Of a DNA stretch of 64,000 bases, positions 33,801-43,827 are shown one piece after another. Numbering within the stretch: the first letter of the stretch is position 1; each line of letters starts with the position of its first letter. A model generated the notes under the pieces. It ran no database searches and was not told where the DNA came from. It worked only from the letters and a program-made list of their open reading frames with translations. Made by a program: the position numbers and the translations under genes. The stretch spans positions 8,072,945 to 8,136,944 of the forward strand of contig JARCOQ010000017.1 in assembly GCA_029207755.1 (NCBI GenBank), read 5' to 3'. Source of the DNA: Chamaea fasciata. Its lineage: Eukaryota > Chordata > Aves > Passeriformes > Sylviidae.

Positions 33801-34664
33801 TGTTAAAGAAATTTTTGACACTAAGCTCTCAGTTTCACTAGATACCTTTATTGGCACAGATCAACCATGAAATAAGGTAGCCTGAGCTGGGTGCCACAAA
33901 AGAGGAACCCCAAAACCTCTGAAAATCCCAGGGCAATTACATCTTTACAATCTAAAATCTCCACCCCCCATAATCAGCACCATTTTCATTGCTATTGGAG
34001 TAATCATATTCGTTGTCATTGGAGTCACCATCTTCACTGCTATAGGAACTGTCACTGTTGATGTCATCATCACCATCTTCATTGCTATTGGAATTTTCAT
34101 CACTGATGCCATCATCACCATATTCATTGCTATGGGAATTTTCATAGTTAATACCATCATCACCATCATCACTGCCATCATTGCCATCATCACCATCATC
34201 ATCACCATCACTGCCATCATCGCCATCATCACCATCTTCTTTGCTATTGGAATTTTCATCATTGATACCACTATCACCATTATCACCACCATCATTGCCA
34301 CCATCACTGTCATTGTCGCCATTATCATTGTCATTGTCCTTGCCATCAGAAAGGTCATTTTTATCACCACCATCATCTTCATTGCTATGGGAATTATCAC
34401 CATTGACACCATCATCACCGTCATCATCACCATCATGACTGTCTTTGTGACCATGATCATGGTCACTGCAATCACAAAGCTGATTTTTATCACCATCATA
34501 GTCATTGGCATTGTTGCCATCATCACCAGTTTCACTGCTATTGGAGTCATCAGTTTCATGGCTCCTGGAGTCACCAGTTTCACTGCTATTGGAGTCATCA
34601 GTTCCATGGCTATTGGAGCTGTTGATGTCATTGTCACCATTACCATGACCATTGTCAGGCACCA
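33801..34664 (-). repeat. Right LTR (5' LTR) with expanded GAT repeat
   Basis: The first 170 bases match the left LTR. The middle of the left copy (about 31,079-31,452) has no counterpart here. Instead 33,976-34,650 is an imperfect GAT/GGT/AAT/AGT trinucleotide array. The inner edge is fixed by the primer-binding site; the outer edge at 34,664 is a guess from a weak match (GTCAGG-CACCA against GTCAGATCCA). The array encodes the acidic exon described separately. Confidence 0.45.
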
Positions 34665-35325
34665 CACTGGGCTCTTTCCCAGGCTCAAGGCTCAGGGCAC
34701 TTCCCAGATGCCCTGGTGGTGGCCACCCAGCTGGAGCTACTCCATGGAACTCTGTAGAAGAGCAGAAAGCAGCAGCATCAGCCCCAGCATGCTGCCCTCC
34801 CACCCACTGCTCCCACCTAGCAGCCCAGTTTACCACAATGCTGTGCTGTCTTTTCCTCTGCAGCTTTTGCTGGTGGGTTTTCAGGGCTCTGCCTGACCCC
34901 TGGTGCCCTCAAGGCTGAGGCAACTCAGCCCAAGGCCATGCTGGTGCCTCCCAGCTCATGGCAGTGTCATGGTGGGGCTGGTCCCTGAGGACCCTGACCA
35001 CCTCTGCCCTGGGGCCAGCAGCCACACGTGGCTCTGGCTGTGCTAGGGAGTCAGGGAGGGATGGCACTGTGCCACAGCTCACTGTGACACTGCAGCGAGC
35101 CTCACATCACTGGGGTTCACCCCATCCCACTCCCACTGCGCCTTCCCTTGTGCTTCCCTCACAAGGCAGCAACCTGGCACCTGCAAAACACCTGTGATTC
35201 TATGAAAATAAGGACAAAATACTCCTAAATATTCTTCCCCCCCACCCATACTTGCCTGCAATGGGTGCTGCCTGCAGCTGCACCCACAGGGCGAGGAGCC
35301 CCAGCAGGAGGATGCTTCGTGCCAT
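33952..35325 (-). CDS. Predicted secreted acidic Asp/Asn/Ser/Gly-rich repeat protein
   Basis: Exon 1 (35,325-35,256) encodes a signal peptide (MARSILLLGLLALWVQLQA) behind a TTTAAA box at 35,365-35,370. It ends in phase 1 at CAG|GCAAGT, the strict GC-AG donor consensus. The acceptor TCTGCTCTTCTACAG leads to 34,751-33,952. The frame closes at 289 residues. After about 30 ordinary residues the protein is a repeat of D, N, S, G and E (SNSSETGDD, ENSNSNEDGDD, GDDGDDGSDG). I count about 68 Asp, a quarter of the chain, with almost no hydrophobic residues. It resembles dentin-phosphoprotein-like calcium-binding proteins in composition only. The repeat lies in what seems to be an LTR, whose AATAAA (minus strand, about 33,855) could serve as poly(A) signal. 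Other frames of the array are open too, so coding is not proven. Confidence 0.45.
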
Positions 35326-35364
35326 GCTGATGAAGTCTGTGTACAGGGCTGTGCCAACCGGCAA

Positions 35365-35370
35365 TTTAAA
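35365..35370 (-). promoter_or_regulatory. TATA-like box of the acidic-protein gene
   Basis: TTTAAA (palindromic) lies 40 bp upstream of the minus-strand ATG at 35,325, matching the promoter spacing of the WFDC genes. Confidence 0.55.
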
Positions 35371-35399
35371 GTGCCTCGCAGGCAGCCGGGGTCCAGGAA

Positions 35400-38300
35400 T
35401 GGGAGGAGGCAGCTCACAGGTGACTTCAGGAACCTCCCAGAATTGCCTCTAATTCTGTTTACCGAAGAGCCACTCCACCTCCGCCCACAGCCAAGTTAGG
35501 AGCAGGATCCAGACTTGGCGGCGCTCCAAGGAGGACAGCACCAGGACTGGAGGACAGAAGAGGAAACCAGGACTGCACAGAGGCAGATTCTTTACTGCTG
35601 CTCTCGGCAGGAATCCCTACAAAGACCTTTATCAACAGCAGTGACCCCAACACCGGGCTCTGCCCCAGTGCTGGGCTGTGCTGCAGGCAGGAGCCTGTCC
35701 TGGCCCTGCCATCCCGGATGGAACAGGAACAGGGCAAGAGCACCTGGCAGCAGCACTAGGAGCTCTCTCCTTCCACATGCAAAATGCCCTTCATTCAAGG
35801 CTACTGTTTCACACATGAGATTCTTTGCAGATTTTTGTAGGTCAAATATTCAAGGCTTCATTTGAGCACCTGTCTCTGAACCATCCCATTCCCAAGCAGA
35901 GTGTTCCAGCTCTTTCAGTGTTCCTACTGTCAGTTGCCAGGTTTAGGCACACAAATGAACTTAAAGTCTCCTGATCAAGTCAATGCTGTACCCCAGCACC
36001 ACGGTCTTCCTGCTTCATGGCCTCTCCAGGTCCCCCCTTATCACAGGACAGCCCACGCAGCTCAGCACACTTTGGGCAAAGACAGAGCTCAGTGTGTCTT
36101 TCCCCCAGACCAACCAGACTCCATCAACGTGGAGTCTATTTGATTATTTAACTCTATTTAATTATTTCTTTCTGAATTACACACAAACCAATGTGCAATC
36201 AATAGGATAGGAGAACTTAAGGACTGATCTGCCCATGACACATCAGCACCAAGCACAAATGAGTTGGAGTTTCTGGATAACAGATAAAGTTTAAGTTTGC
36301 AGCTGTGGGCTGAGTGAAGTTAATTGGTTTGAGATTGACATTACTACTACAACTCTAAGTTGCCACTTGGCAGGAGCACTGGAAAAGCAAAATCATGGTT
36401 AAAGAGCTTTCCATCAACATCACATCACACACGCAGGGACAGTGCAATGGAAGGAGCACAGCTCTGCACAAATCTCCACAAATCTGTGTGGGAAGAGGGC
36501 TCATGGCCCTTAAATGCTTAAGTACAGGTTTATCCTTCTCCTCCTGCTGTGACTCAAGGTGGATGCAACTCCTCCACAAGCCACCCGTGTCCACCGGAGA
36601 TCTGGTGCTCCACACCTCGCCGCTGCCTGGCGGAACCTGACAGCCCAGTGCTTATCGCGTATTTTTGTGGCTGTCATTCACCATGCAGCCAGACACCCAG
36701 GAGCAGGCAGTGCCGGCCACCCGGTGTCAGCAGTGCCAACTCCCTTCCACGCACCTGGCAAACCATCTGGAACAACCTGAGGGATCACAGGGCTCCTTCC
36801 AGCCTGAGGGGTGCCACAACGGAGAGTTCAGCACTGCTGGTGTCCCTGTGCTTGCCTGGTGGTTCCTCCTTTTGGGAACAACACCATACTTTTGGCACAT
36901 TTCTGTTTAAGCAGACCATAATCCTGAATAACATTTAGGGAACTAATGGAGGAGAATGTCTCACAAGCAAATTGCTCTGATGAAATAAACACCTGAGGAT
37001 ACTGAGGGTCAGAAGGACTTGTCCAAAGTCTCCCTGAGAATCAAACAGGAACATGGGTAACCTCAGTTGTGAACAAGGTGTTCATGTCTGGCAGACACAC
37101 ACTTACCACACAGATCCATGGAAAAATTACCATTAAAAATCAGGGCCTGGAGGAGACCCAAATAAGGCATCACATCAGTTAGATGTAAGTGATCCCTGAC
37201 AGATGTTGTTCTGACATGCTCTTAAAAAGATATCCCCCTCCCTGCAAAAGCAGCAACTCTGCAATTGAGAATTTGTTCCAAAATTTAAGTCTTCTTGTTA
37301 ACTGGAAAGTTTTCCCAAAGATCTGATCTCAGCCTCACTTGATTCAAATAAACACAAGTAACAGCTTGTCCATCAAGGTGGGCACAGAGTACAAGTCGGT
37401 CTCACAGATTAACAGTATCACTCTCCTCACCTTTCCCTGCAGGTTCCTACAGCCACAGTTATTCTTCCTCTCCTCTGGGCAATGGCCAGTTTTTGTTGCT
37501 GACAATTTGGAGCAACCAAAATAAGTGCACAAGCAGCCTGGTGCTGGTGATAATGCAGTTGTGTCGATGTTGATGGTGACTTGGTTGCCCCTACATCTGC
37601 CACTGGGTTTGTCTAACAGCCCAAAGCTTACCCTGGCTGGTGCAAAGCAGCAGGAAGGTGACAAAGGCAGGAGCTTCTTCCAGCCCATGAGACAGCAGCC
37701 TCTGCTCCCACAGTCACTCCAGGCTCCCATGGGAGCCTAGTGTGATCACTGCTGAGCCAACAGCTACAGCAGAAGAGTCACACTGAGGGGACACAGCCAC
37801 AGGCTGCAGTGACAGGTGCTGAGAGACACCAGCACATCCTCTGGAGGCACCAACACAGCCCCCACAGCATTGTTCACAGAACCACAGAATGATTTAGGTG
37901 GGAAAAGACCTCTGAGATCATCAAATCCAACCTTTGACTGATCACCACCTTATCAATTAGATCATAGCTCCAAGTGCCACATTCATTCATCCCTTGAACA
38001 CAAATGAAACAAGACGGAGCATCTGGCAAAGCTGGTGGGAAGGAGATCCCACTTTCCCCCGCAGCACAGCTCAGGGCTGCCCCATTGGCGCACAAGACAG
38101 GGACAGTGCTTGGAGGTGGCTGCTGGAGCACACCCCTGCTCTGCACAGCGAGACCCACCCTGCGCTCTGGCAAATCCCCCGTGCTTGGTTTCTCCCACTG
38201 AATCATCCAGGAATGAGGAAGAATGTTACCAGCAAAATAGTAAATGGTTTATCAATGCAAATTGTTATCCAGCTGATTCAACCGAAAAGCTTCTCCTTGA

Positions 38301-38640
38301 CCACAGCATGGGGTGAGATTACCTAGAAAACGACAGAAAAGTTGTTTTGACTATTCTGCACACATTAGACCAGATGAGGAAATGCTGTTTCGGCGTGTTT
38401 GCTCAGAGAAGCAATGAGATTCCGGAAAGATGAATTATACAAGGAATCGCAGATATCGTGGAAATTTATACGAGGAACACACAGATCATGGAAAGACTGG
38501 CATTCACACTCCAGCTGCAGGTACTCGGGTCTCAGGGACAGAGGCCACGTGTGTCCAGCTCCACCCGCGACATGTCCTCCTCAGGGTGGGACAGGGTGAG
38601 GTTAAGACTTTGGGACACAGCACGCCCTGCGTCGCCCTCC
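35400..38640. other. Intergenic; no gene seen apart from a CR1 fragment
   Basis: No domain exon, signal exon or RNA gene is recognised. The sequence is more AT-rich than the WFDC cluster (for example 36,130-36,200 and 36,920-37,330). It separates the secreted-protein cluster from the conserved block starting at DNTTIP1. Confidence 0.5.
37875..38001 (-). mobile_element. CR1 LINE 3'-end fragment
   Basis: CACAGAACCACAGAATGATTTAGGTGGGAAAAGACC, broken here as CACAGAATGATTTAGG and AAGACCTCTGAGATCATC, is the reverse complement of the conserved CR1 tail. The stretch ends near CCCTTGAACAC. It is short and truncated. Confidence 0.75.
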
Positions 38641-39250
38641 GGGACTGCTCAGCCCGCCGTGGGGGCGCCGGGGACACCCGAGGGCTGCGGCCAGCGCTCC
38701 GGCGGCACCTTCAGGACGGGCACGGTGACGGCCCAGGGCTCCCCGAGCACACACCGGCTGTCCCCCAGGCCTCCCGCTCGCCGCCCCGCCGCCGCCTCGC
38801 CGGGCCCCGCGGCCCCGGTCCTGCGTCACATCCGTCGGGGCCCGATGATGCAGCCGCGGGATCCCCGCGCATCCGGTCGCTCGCACCGCAGCCGGGAGCG
38901 GGGCCATGGGCGCCGCCCGCGATGCGGAGCAGCAGCCGGGACCGCCGGGCGAGGAGGGCCCGGGCGACGCCGAGGAGCAGCTGGTCAGCACGGTGAGGAC
39001 GGGGCCGGGCCGGGCCGGGCCGGGCGGGCGGCGGCGGGGCCGCGGCTGACGCGTTTGTCCCGCAGAGCCCCTGGAACATCATGATCAAGCACCGGCAGGT
39101 GCAGCGGCGCGGGCGGCGCTCGCAGATGACCACCAGGTACGGCGGGACCGGGATGGGCACCGGGCGGAGGGAGGATGGGGTTACACCTGGCCGGGGGTTC
39201 CACGCCGCCCGCCTTGACCCCTCCACCCGCAGCTTCACGGACCCGAGCGT
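38640..39250 (+). promoter_or_regulatory. CpG island promoter of DNTTIP1
   Basis: CpG-dense sequence surrounds exon 1 and exon 2 of DNTTIP1. It includes GTGCGTCA-like and CCGGAAG-free GC-box type sequence but no TATA box, as expected for a housekeeping gene. Confidence 0.6.
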
Positions 39251-42200
39251 GTCCATGGACCTGCTGCGCGCTGTGCTGCAGCCCAGCATCAACGAGGAGA
39301 TCCGGGGCATCTTCAACAAGTACATGAAGGTGAGCGCTGGGCACAGGTGGGCAGCAGCCGGTGCACGGGGACAGCTTGGCTGCCACCGAGGCCATCGCGC
39401 TGCTCTGTGGGAGCTGAGCCGACACTGTGCAGGCTGTCACCCTCTTCTGTCTTTTCCTCTCCAGTTCTTCCAGACAGCAGCAATCAACGTTCGTGATAAC
39501 GTTGGGGAGGAAGTGGACCCAGAGCAGCTCATCCAGGAGACCTGTAGGAGCTGCCTGGAGCAGGTGGGCACTGGTGAGGTGTTTCTTGGGTGCCCAGCCA
39601 AGCAAAGCAGCCTGGCTAGGATGTGTCCCTCTTAACAGCTTTGCTGTCACCTGCAGCCCTTGTGTGACTGTTGTGTTGGGATTGATTCTCACTGGGAAGA
39701 AGGGAGCAGTCAGGACAGGGCAGCTCACGATGCTTCTCACTGCTGCTGTAGGAACATGGCATACTGCTGGAGTCCCACAGAAACTGCCCCCCCAGCACCC
39801 ATCAGAGGGTTCTGGCAGGGTAGGGCATGATTTTTTTCCTTTCACATCTTGCTTATCTGCCACTTCGCCAGAATTTATCATGCTCAGAATGTGCTCTTGC
39901 ATCTGGCTGTCCGTGGAAGCATGGCCTGGTAGCACTCCAAAAGCAAAGCTGTTGCAGGGCTTTTAGGTAGATAGGTAGGGGTGGGGGTTGCTTATGGGGC
40001 CCTCTCTGAAGCTGGAATCCATGGAACCTTCTTTGTCTTCCTGCAGGCCAAACTGTTGTTCTCCGATGGCAAAAAGGTGATTCCCAGGTTGCCCCATGAG
40101 CAGGCAGTGCCAAAGGTAATTGTTGTGATTGTACACAGAGGTTGAAATGACTTGTGAGAGCTGGGAGAAGAGTTGGGGTCACTTTGTTCTCTGGCACTTC
40201 TTGGCTGCCAGTGCAGTAGTGCAGAGGCAGAGTGGGGGATGTTTGCCCTGGAGGGAATACAGGGCAAGGAGAATCTCAGGTGCTGCTTGTTGCAATTCAG
40301 TGCTGCTCGTGGAGGTGGGCTGGGGTCAGTGTTCACCTGGCCAGATAGGGAGAAGAGCCCTCCTCATCCCACTGCCCTTCCTCTTCCAGCGTGCCCGACA
40401 GATGGATGAGGAGCTGAGCCGTCGAGGGAGCCCCGTTCCAAAAAAGGTAGGATGGTTTTCCCCACAAGAGATTTTATGTTTTTGGAAGCCTGGCCCTCAT
40501 TCCTGGCCGTTCCCACAGTGTGAGTGCATGGAGGTGCACAGGCAGATTTTTTGAGGCGTTGGAGGTGCTCACTCTGGTGCCAGTCAGTGTTTTTGCCTGT
40601 GACAGAAGAAGCAGCTTCCCTGAGAGAGGGAGGGTTGCTGAGAGGGTTCCCTCAGCCAGCACAGCTGAGTCACGGAAGGGTTTCTTCCATGCAGAGGAAG
40701 GGGCGACCTCCAGGACAGAGCCTGTCAAATGACCGTGGAGTCTCAGGCATGGCAGCGTGAGTACAGACCCTGAGCCCTGTTTTGGGATGGCAGGGGGAAT
40801 GAGGCTGCCTGTGGGAGCACAGAAACCCCACAGACTCCTCTCCTGCAGATAGGTGATGGGCGCTCTGGGTGTGGGCAGAAGCAGGGTTAGGTTGTGGTGT
40901 TCCCCTCAGGAAGCGAAGGCCTTCAAAGAAGGGGTTTTAAACAGGCCCAAAGGGGTGAAAAGGTCCAGGTAGACCATCCAGAGTGAGTGGTGAGACACGG
41001 GGGATGGTGGGATCTGGGCAGCCAGGAGAGGAGAATGTGCAGCAAAGCTGAGGGTCCGAAGCTGAGCACTGTGGGGGAATAGAGGGTGTGAAAAAAGGTG
41101 GATCTGGAAGGGCTTGGGCACAGTCCCTGCTGCTGGTGGTGACTAAGCTGATCCCACTGGGACTCATTCTTACTGTGTTTTCCTTCCCCTCAGGTGGAAG
41201 CTCAAAGTCTCTGAGCCTGTGAAAAGGGATGGACCAAAGGTATTAGCTGTCCGACACTGCTGGGCTCCCTCTCTCCTCCCCTTTGCTCCCACCAGCAGAG
41301 CCCTGCAGCTGCAAGAGCACAGGACAGCACAGGCTGTGCTCTGCCATGATGGGGCCCTGGGCAGGGGTGGAGCAAGAAGAGGAAGCGAAGTGCCCGGAGG
41401 CCTTTGCTGGTCTCCCCAGGCACCATAGCCTGTAGCCCTGCTGCTGAGGGAGACCTGAGGAGACCAGGAGTAGCCAGGAGAGTCCCACAAGTGTTTCCCA
41501 CGAGGGAAACTGCTTAGATCGGTCCAGACAGAATGTAATGTCCCTCCCCTGTGGAGGGCTGGAGATCTGTGGCCAGCTCCCTCCCTCCCAGTCTGGAGGC
41601 AGCTCCAAGGTTCCCTGTCAGAGAGCCAAGGCTTGTGCTGACCATGGCCAGCAGCAGCTTCATTTCTAATGTTGCCCCTTTTCCAATTGCTCTGTAGTGG
41701 GATCCATCCCGACTGACTGAAACCACAACCTTTGTGCTGGGATCTCGAGCAAACAAGTAAGGAACGGCCCTGTCGATGGAGGGTGGTGTCCCCAAGCAGG
41801 AGCCCGTGACACTCCTCCCGTCACTTCGCTTCTCTGCCTCAAAAGCAGTAGGAAGGGCTTGGGGAGGAGAGGGGTGTCCCTGTGCCACCACAGCTGCCCT
41901 CCCCACAAGCCTAACACCCCTCATGTTCCTATTGCAGAGCTCTCGGGATGGGAGGAACAAGAGGGCGACTCTACATCAAGCATCCCCACCTCTTTAAGGT
42001 CAGGTGCCACAGCCGGATGGTTTCCCATGGGAATTTGGAGTTTGTGCTTCAGCTCCCTTGTTTACTTCCTCCCTCATGCCCTTGTTTGTTATTTTAGAGC
42101 ACATTCCCAAGGTCTGGCTAGCACACAGAACACGAGCCAACAGTGTTGCATGCCTGCCAAGGCAGTGGGTTTGCTAGAGCCAGGGCTGAGGCTGGAGCAG

Positions 42201-43185
42201 GGCAGGCGGAGCGGGGGGCAGAGCAGGGCGCAGCATCCTGCAGGAGGGGGCTTTTAGGGGAGGGTCTGTCGCCCGTTCTCAGCTCGGTCCTTGCTGCTTT
42301 ATTGCAGTACGCGGCCGACCCGCAGGATAAGCACTGGCTGACAGAGCAGCAGCACATGAGGGCCATTGGGGGCAAGATGGTGAGTACGGCCGGGCACAGG
42401 GCCCGCACGGGCGGAGCAGCCGCGGGCCAGGTGGCGGTGGCAGGAGGATAGGCAGGGCGTGGGGACACAGCGCTGCCAAAGTCCATCCCCAGCCCAGAGG
42501 ACTGAGGCATGGGCCAGGAGGCACAGCTGATTCCCATGGGGACAGCGGTGGCTGAGGGGTGTGGCCCTGCCCTGGCTGCCCCTTGCAGGCACCCTGAGGT
42601 GTCCCCTGCCTTGTGCCACAGGCCTACCTCCTCATTGAAGAGGACATTCGGGATTTGGCTGCCAGTGAGGATTACAGGTGAGAACCAAAGCAGACACTCT
42701 GAAGGTGCTGCTGTGTCTGGGGCTGCTTCCTTGGGGGCCCCCACCATGTCCCCCCTCACTGCTGCATTGCAGGGGCATCCTGTGCCAGAAGGACTCTCTC
42801 CATGATAGTTGGGGGACTTGGTTATGGGGGTTTGGGGGATAGTTGGGGGCTTCGGTGTCCAGGGGGCCATGTTGGATGACTAAAGTTTGGACTTGGTGTT
42901 GGTTGGGGGTCCATGGTAGTGCTGATTGAGATCCATGGTGGGTTTGGTGGGTCTGGGCTTGGTATTGATGGGTACTAGGGGGCATAGTGGGTTTGGGGTC
43001 AGCAGTGGTGGGTGCTGGAGTCCATCTCACCCTCCATCCTCCCCAGGGACTCTGTTGATCTGCGGCTGGAAGAGCTGAAGCCCTTCATCCCACCAGCCTG
43101 GATGACTGAGAAGATGCAGAAGCATATGGAGACGCTCCGCCGCGGGGGGGACGTACCGCCCCCCGAGGATCCCCCTGAACCCTGA
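38906..43185 (+). CDS. DNTTIP1: DNTTIP1, deoxynucleotidyltransferase-interacting protein 1
   Basis: Thirteen coding exons: 38,906-38,992; 39,066-39,136; 39,233-39,329; 39,465-39,563; 40,047-40,115; 40,390-40,446; 40,695-40,756; 41,194-41,239; 41,698-41,756; 41,938-41,998; 42,308-42,379; 42,622-42,677; 43,047-43,185. All have GT-AG borders and the frame closes at 324 residues (human 329). Diagnostic segments are NPWNIMIKHRQ-like SPWNIMIKHRQVQRRGRR, MDLLRAVLQPSINEEI, NVRDNVGEEVD, the AT-hook-like KKRKGRPPG, and KYAADPQDKHWL. The protein is the dimeric scaffold of the mitotic histone-deacetylase complex MiDAC (with HDAC1/2 and MIDEAS or TRERF1) and binds DNA in the nucleus. The start lies in a CpG island and AATAAA is at 43,194. 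It opens the conserved block that ends the WFDC cluster, as in human. Confidence 0.95.
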
Positions 43186-43193
43186 TACCCCCA

Positions 43194-43199
43194 AATAAA
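43194..43199 (+). other. Polyadenylation signal of DNTTIP1
   Basis: AATAAA only nine bases after the stop codon, within CCCAAATAAATCC. The 3' untranslated region is therefore very short, and the UBE2C promoter begins about 100 bases on. Confidence 0.85.
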
Positions 43200-43299
43200 T
43201 CCGCTTCGTTCCCACCTCGCCGCCTCCTGGGGACCGGGGCCGGGGCTGTCCGGCCATTTAAGGGCCTGCGGGACCCGCGGTTCCGCCCCTCGCGGGGCA

Positions 43300-43460
43300 C
43301 TGACCAATCACAGCGCTGTGCGTCAGCGGCCGGCGGTCAATCAGCAGCCGCTGGCCGTTACCGTGGGAGCTGCATCCTCGGCGGGCGGTGATTGGCCGGC
43401 TCGAACGGGGCTGCGCGCTGATTGGTGGAGGAGCCGCACGCGGAAATATTCAAACGGGGC
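43300..43460 (+). promoter_or_regulatory. UBE2C promoter with CCAAT boxes and CHR-like element
   Basis: CCAAT at 43,304 and inverted ATTGG at 43,391 and 43,421 (30 bp apart) lie upstream of TTCAAA at 43,449-43,454, the reverse of the CHR hexamer TTTGAA. Spaced CCAAT boxes followed by a CHR is the known layout of G2/M genes bound by NF-Y and DREAM/MMB, and UBE2C is such a gene. Confidence 0.65.
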
Positions 43461-43827
43461 GCGGGACCAGGCGGGGCCGCGCGGGGCGGGCACAGTGGAG
43501 GGTGTCCGGGATCGGGGCTGAGACCGAGCCGCTCCTGCACCGGAGAGCGTCTGGAACGGGGGTTGGGATCGGACTGCCGGCGCACGGGAGAACCCCAGGC
43601 ACCGCCGTTCGGCACTGGGAACCCTCGCTAGGGGAGCCCTGACCGCCGCTCGACACCGGCAGAGCCGCAGCGGGGCCCGAGGCCAGCCCCGAGTGGGACT
43701 GCGGGAGGGAGGGAAGGAGCCAGCGGAGTCCGGTGCGGCGCCGCCCGGGACCGGGAGCCGCGTCCAGCCCGTGACCCGCCGGCAGTGGCGGCCGGAGGCC
43801 GGTGTGCCGGTCTGTGCCCCGGGAGCC

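Larger units (their letters stand above)
30909..34664 (-). mobile_element. Decayed LTR retroelement (ERV), minus strand
   Basis: Two copies of the same terminal sequence (TGTTAAAGAAATTTTTGACA) lie in direct orientation at 30,909 and 33,801. Each is followed by a related stretch of about 170 bases with AATAAA on the minus strand, that is LTR R-U5. Left of the right LTR, three bases away, 33,780-33,797 reads on the minus strand TGGCAACCCACATGGGGC. This matches a lysine-tRNA type primer-binding site at 14 of 18 positions. Next to the left LTR is a purine tract on the minus strand (AAGGGGGGAAAGAA, about 31,550-31,563). The interior is only 2.25 kb and broken. A stretch around 31,900-31,960 resembles a retroviral reverse-transcriptase segment, but no intact gag, pol or env remains. 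No perfect target-site duplication is visible. Confidence 0.7.

Noticed and set aside
30895..34675. Target-site duplication around the retroelement (CATCAG and CACTGG)
   Set aside because: Only three of six bases agree, and the outer edge of the right LTR is uncertain, so I do not claim a duplication.
33945..34896. Met/Val/Thr-rich (minus) and Ile/Thr-rich (plus) open frames of about 250 codons over the trinucleotide array
   Set aside because: These are other frames of the same GAT/ATC array. They lack a start context, signal exon or splice chain; only the D/N/S/G frame links to one.
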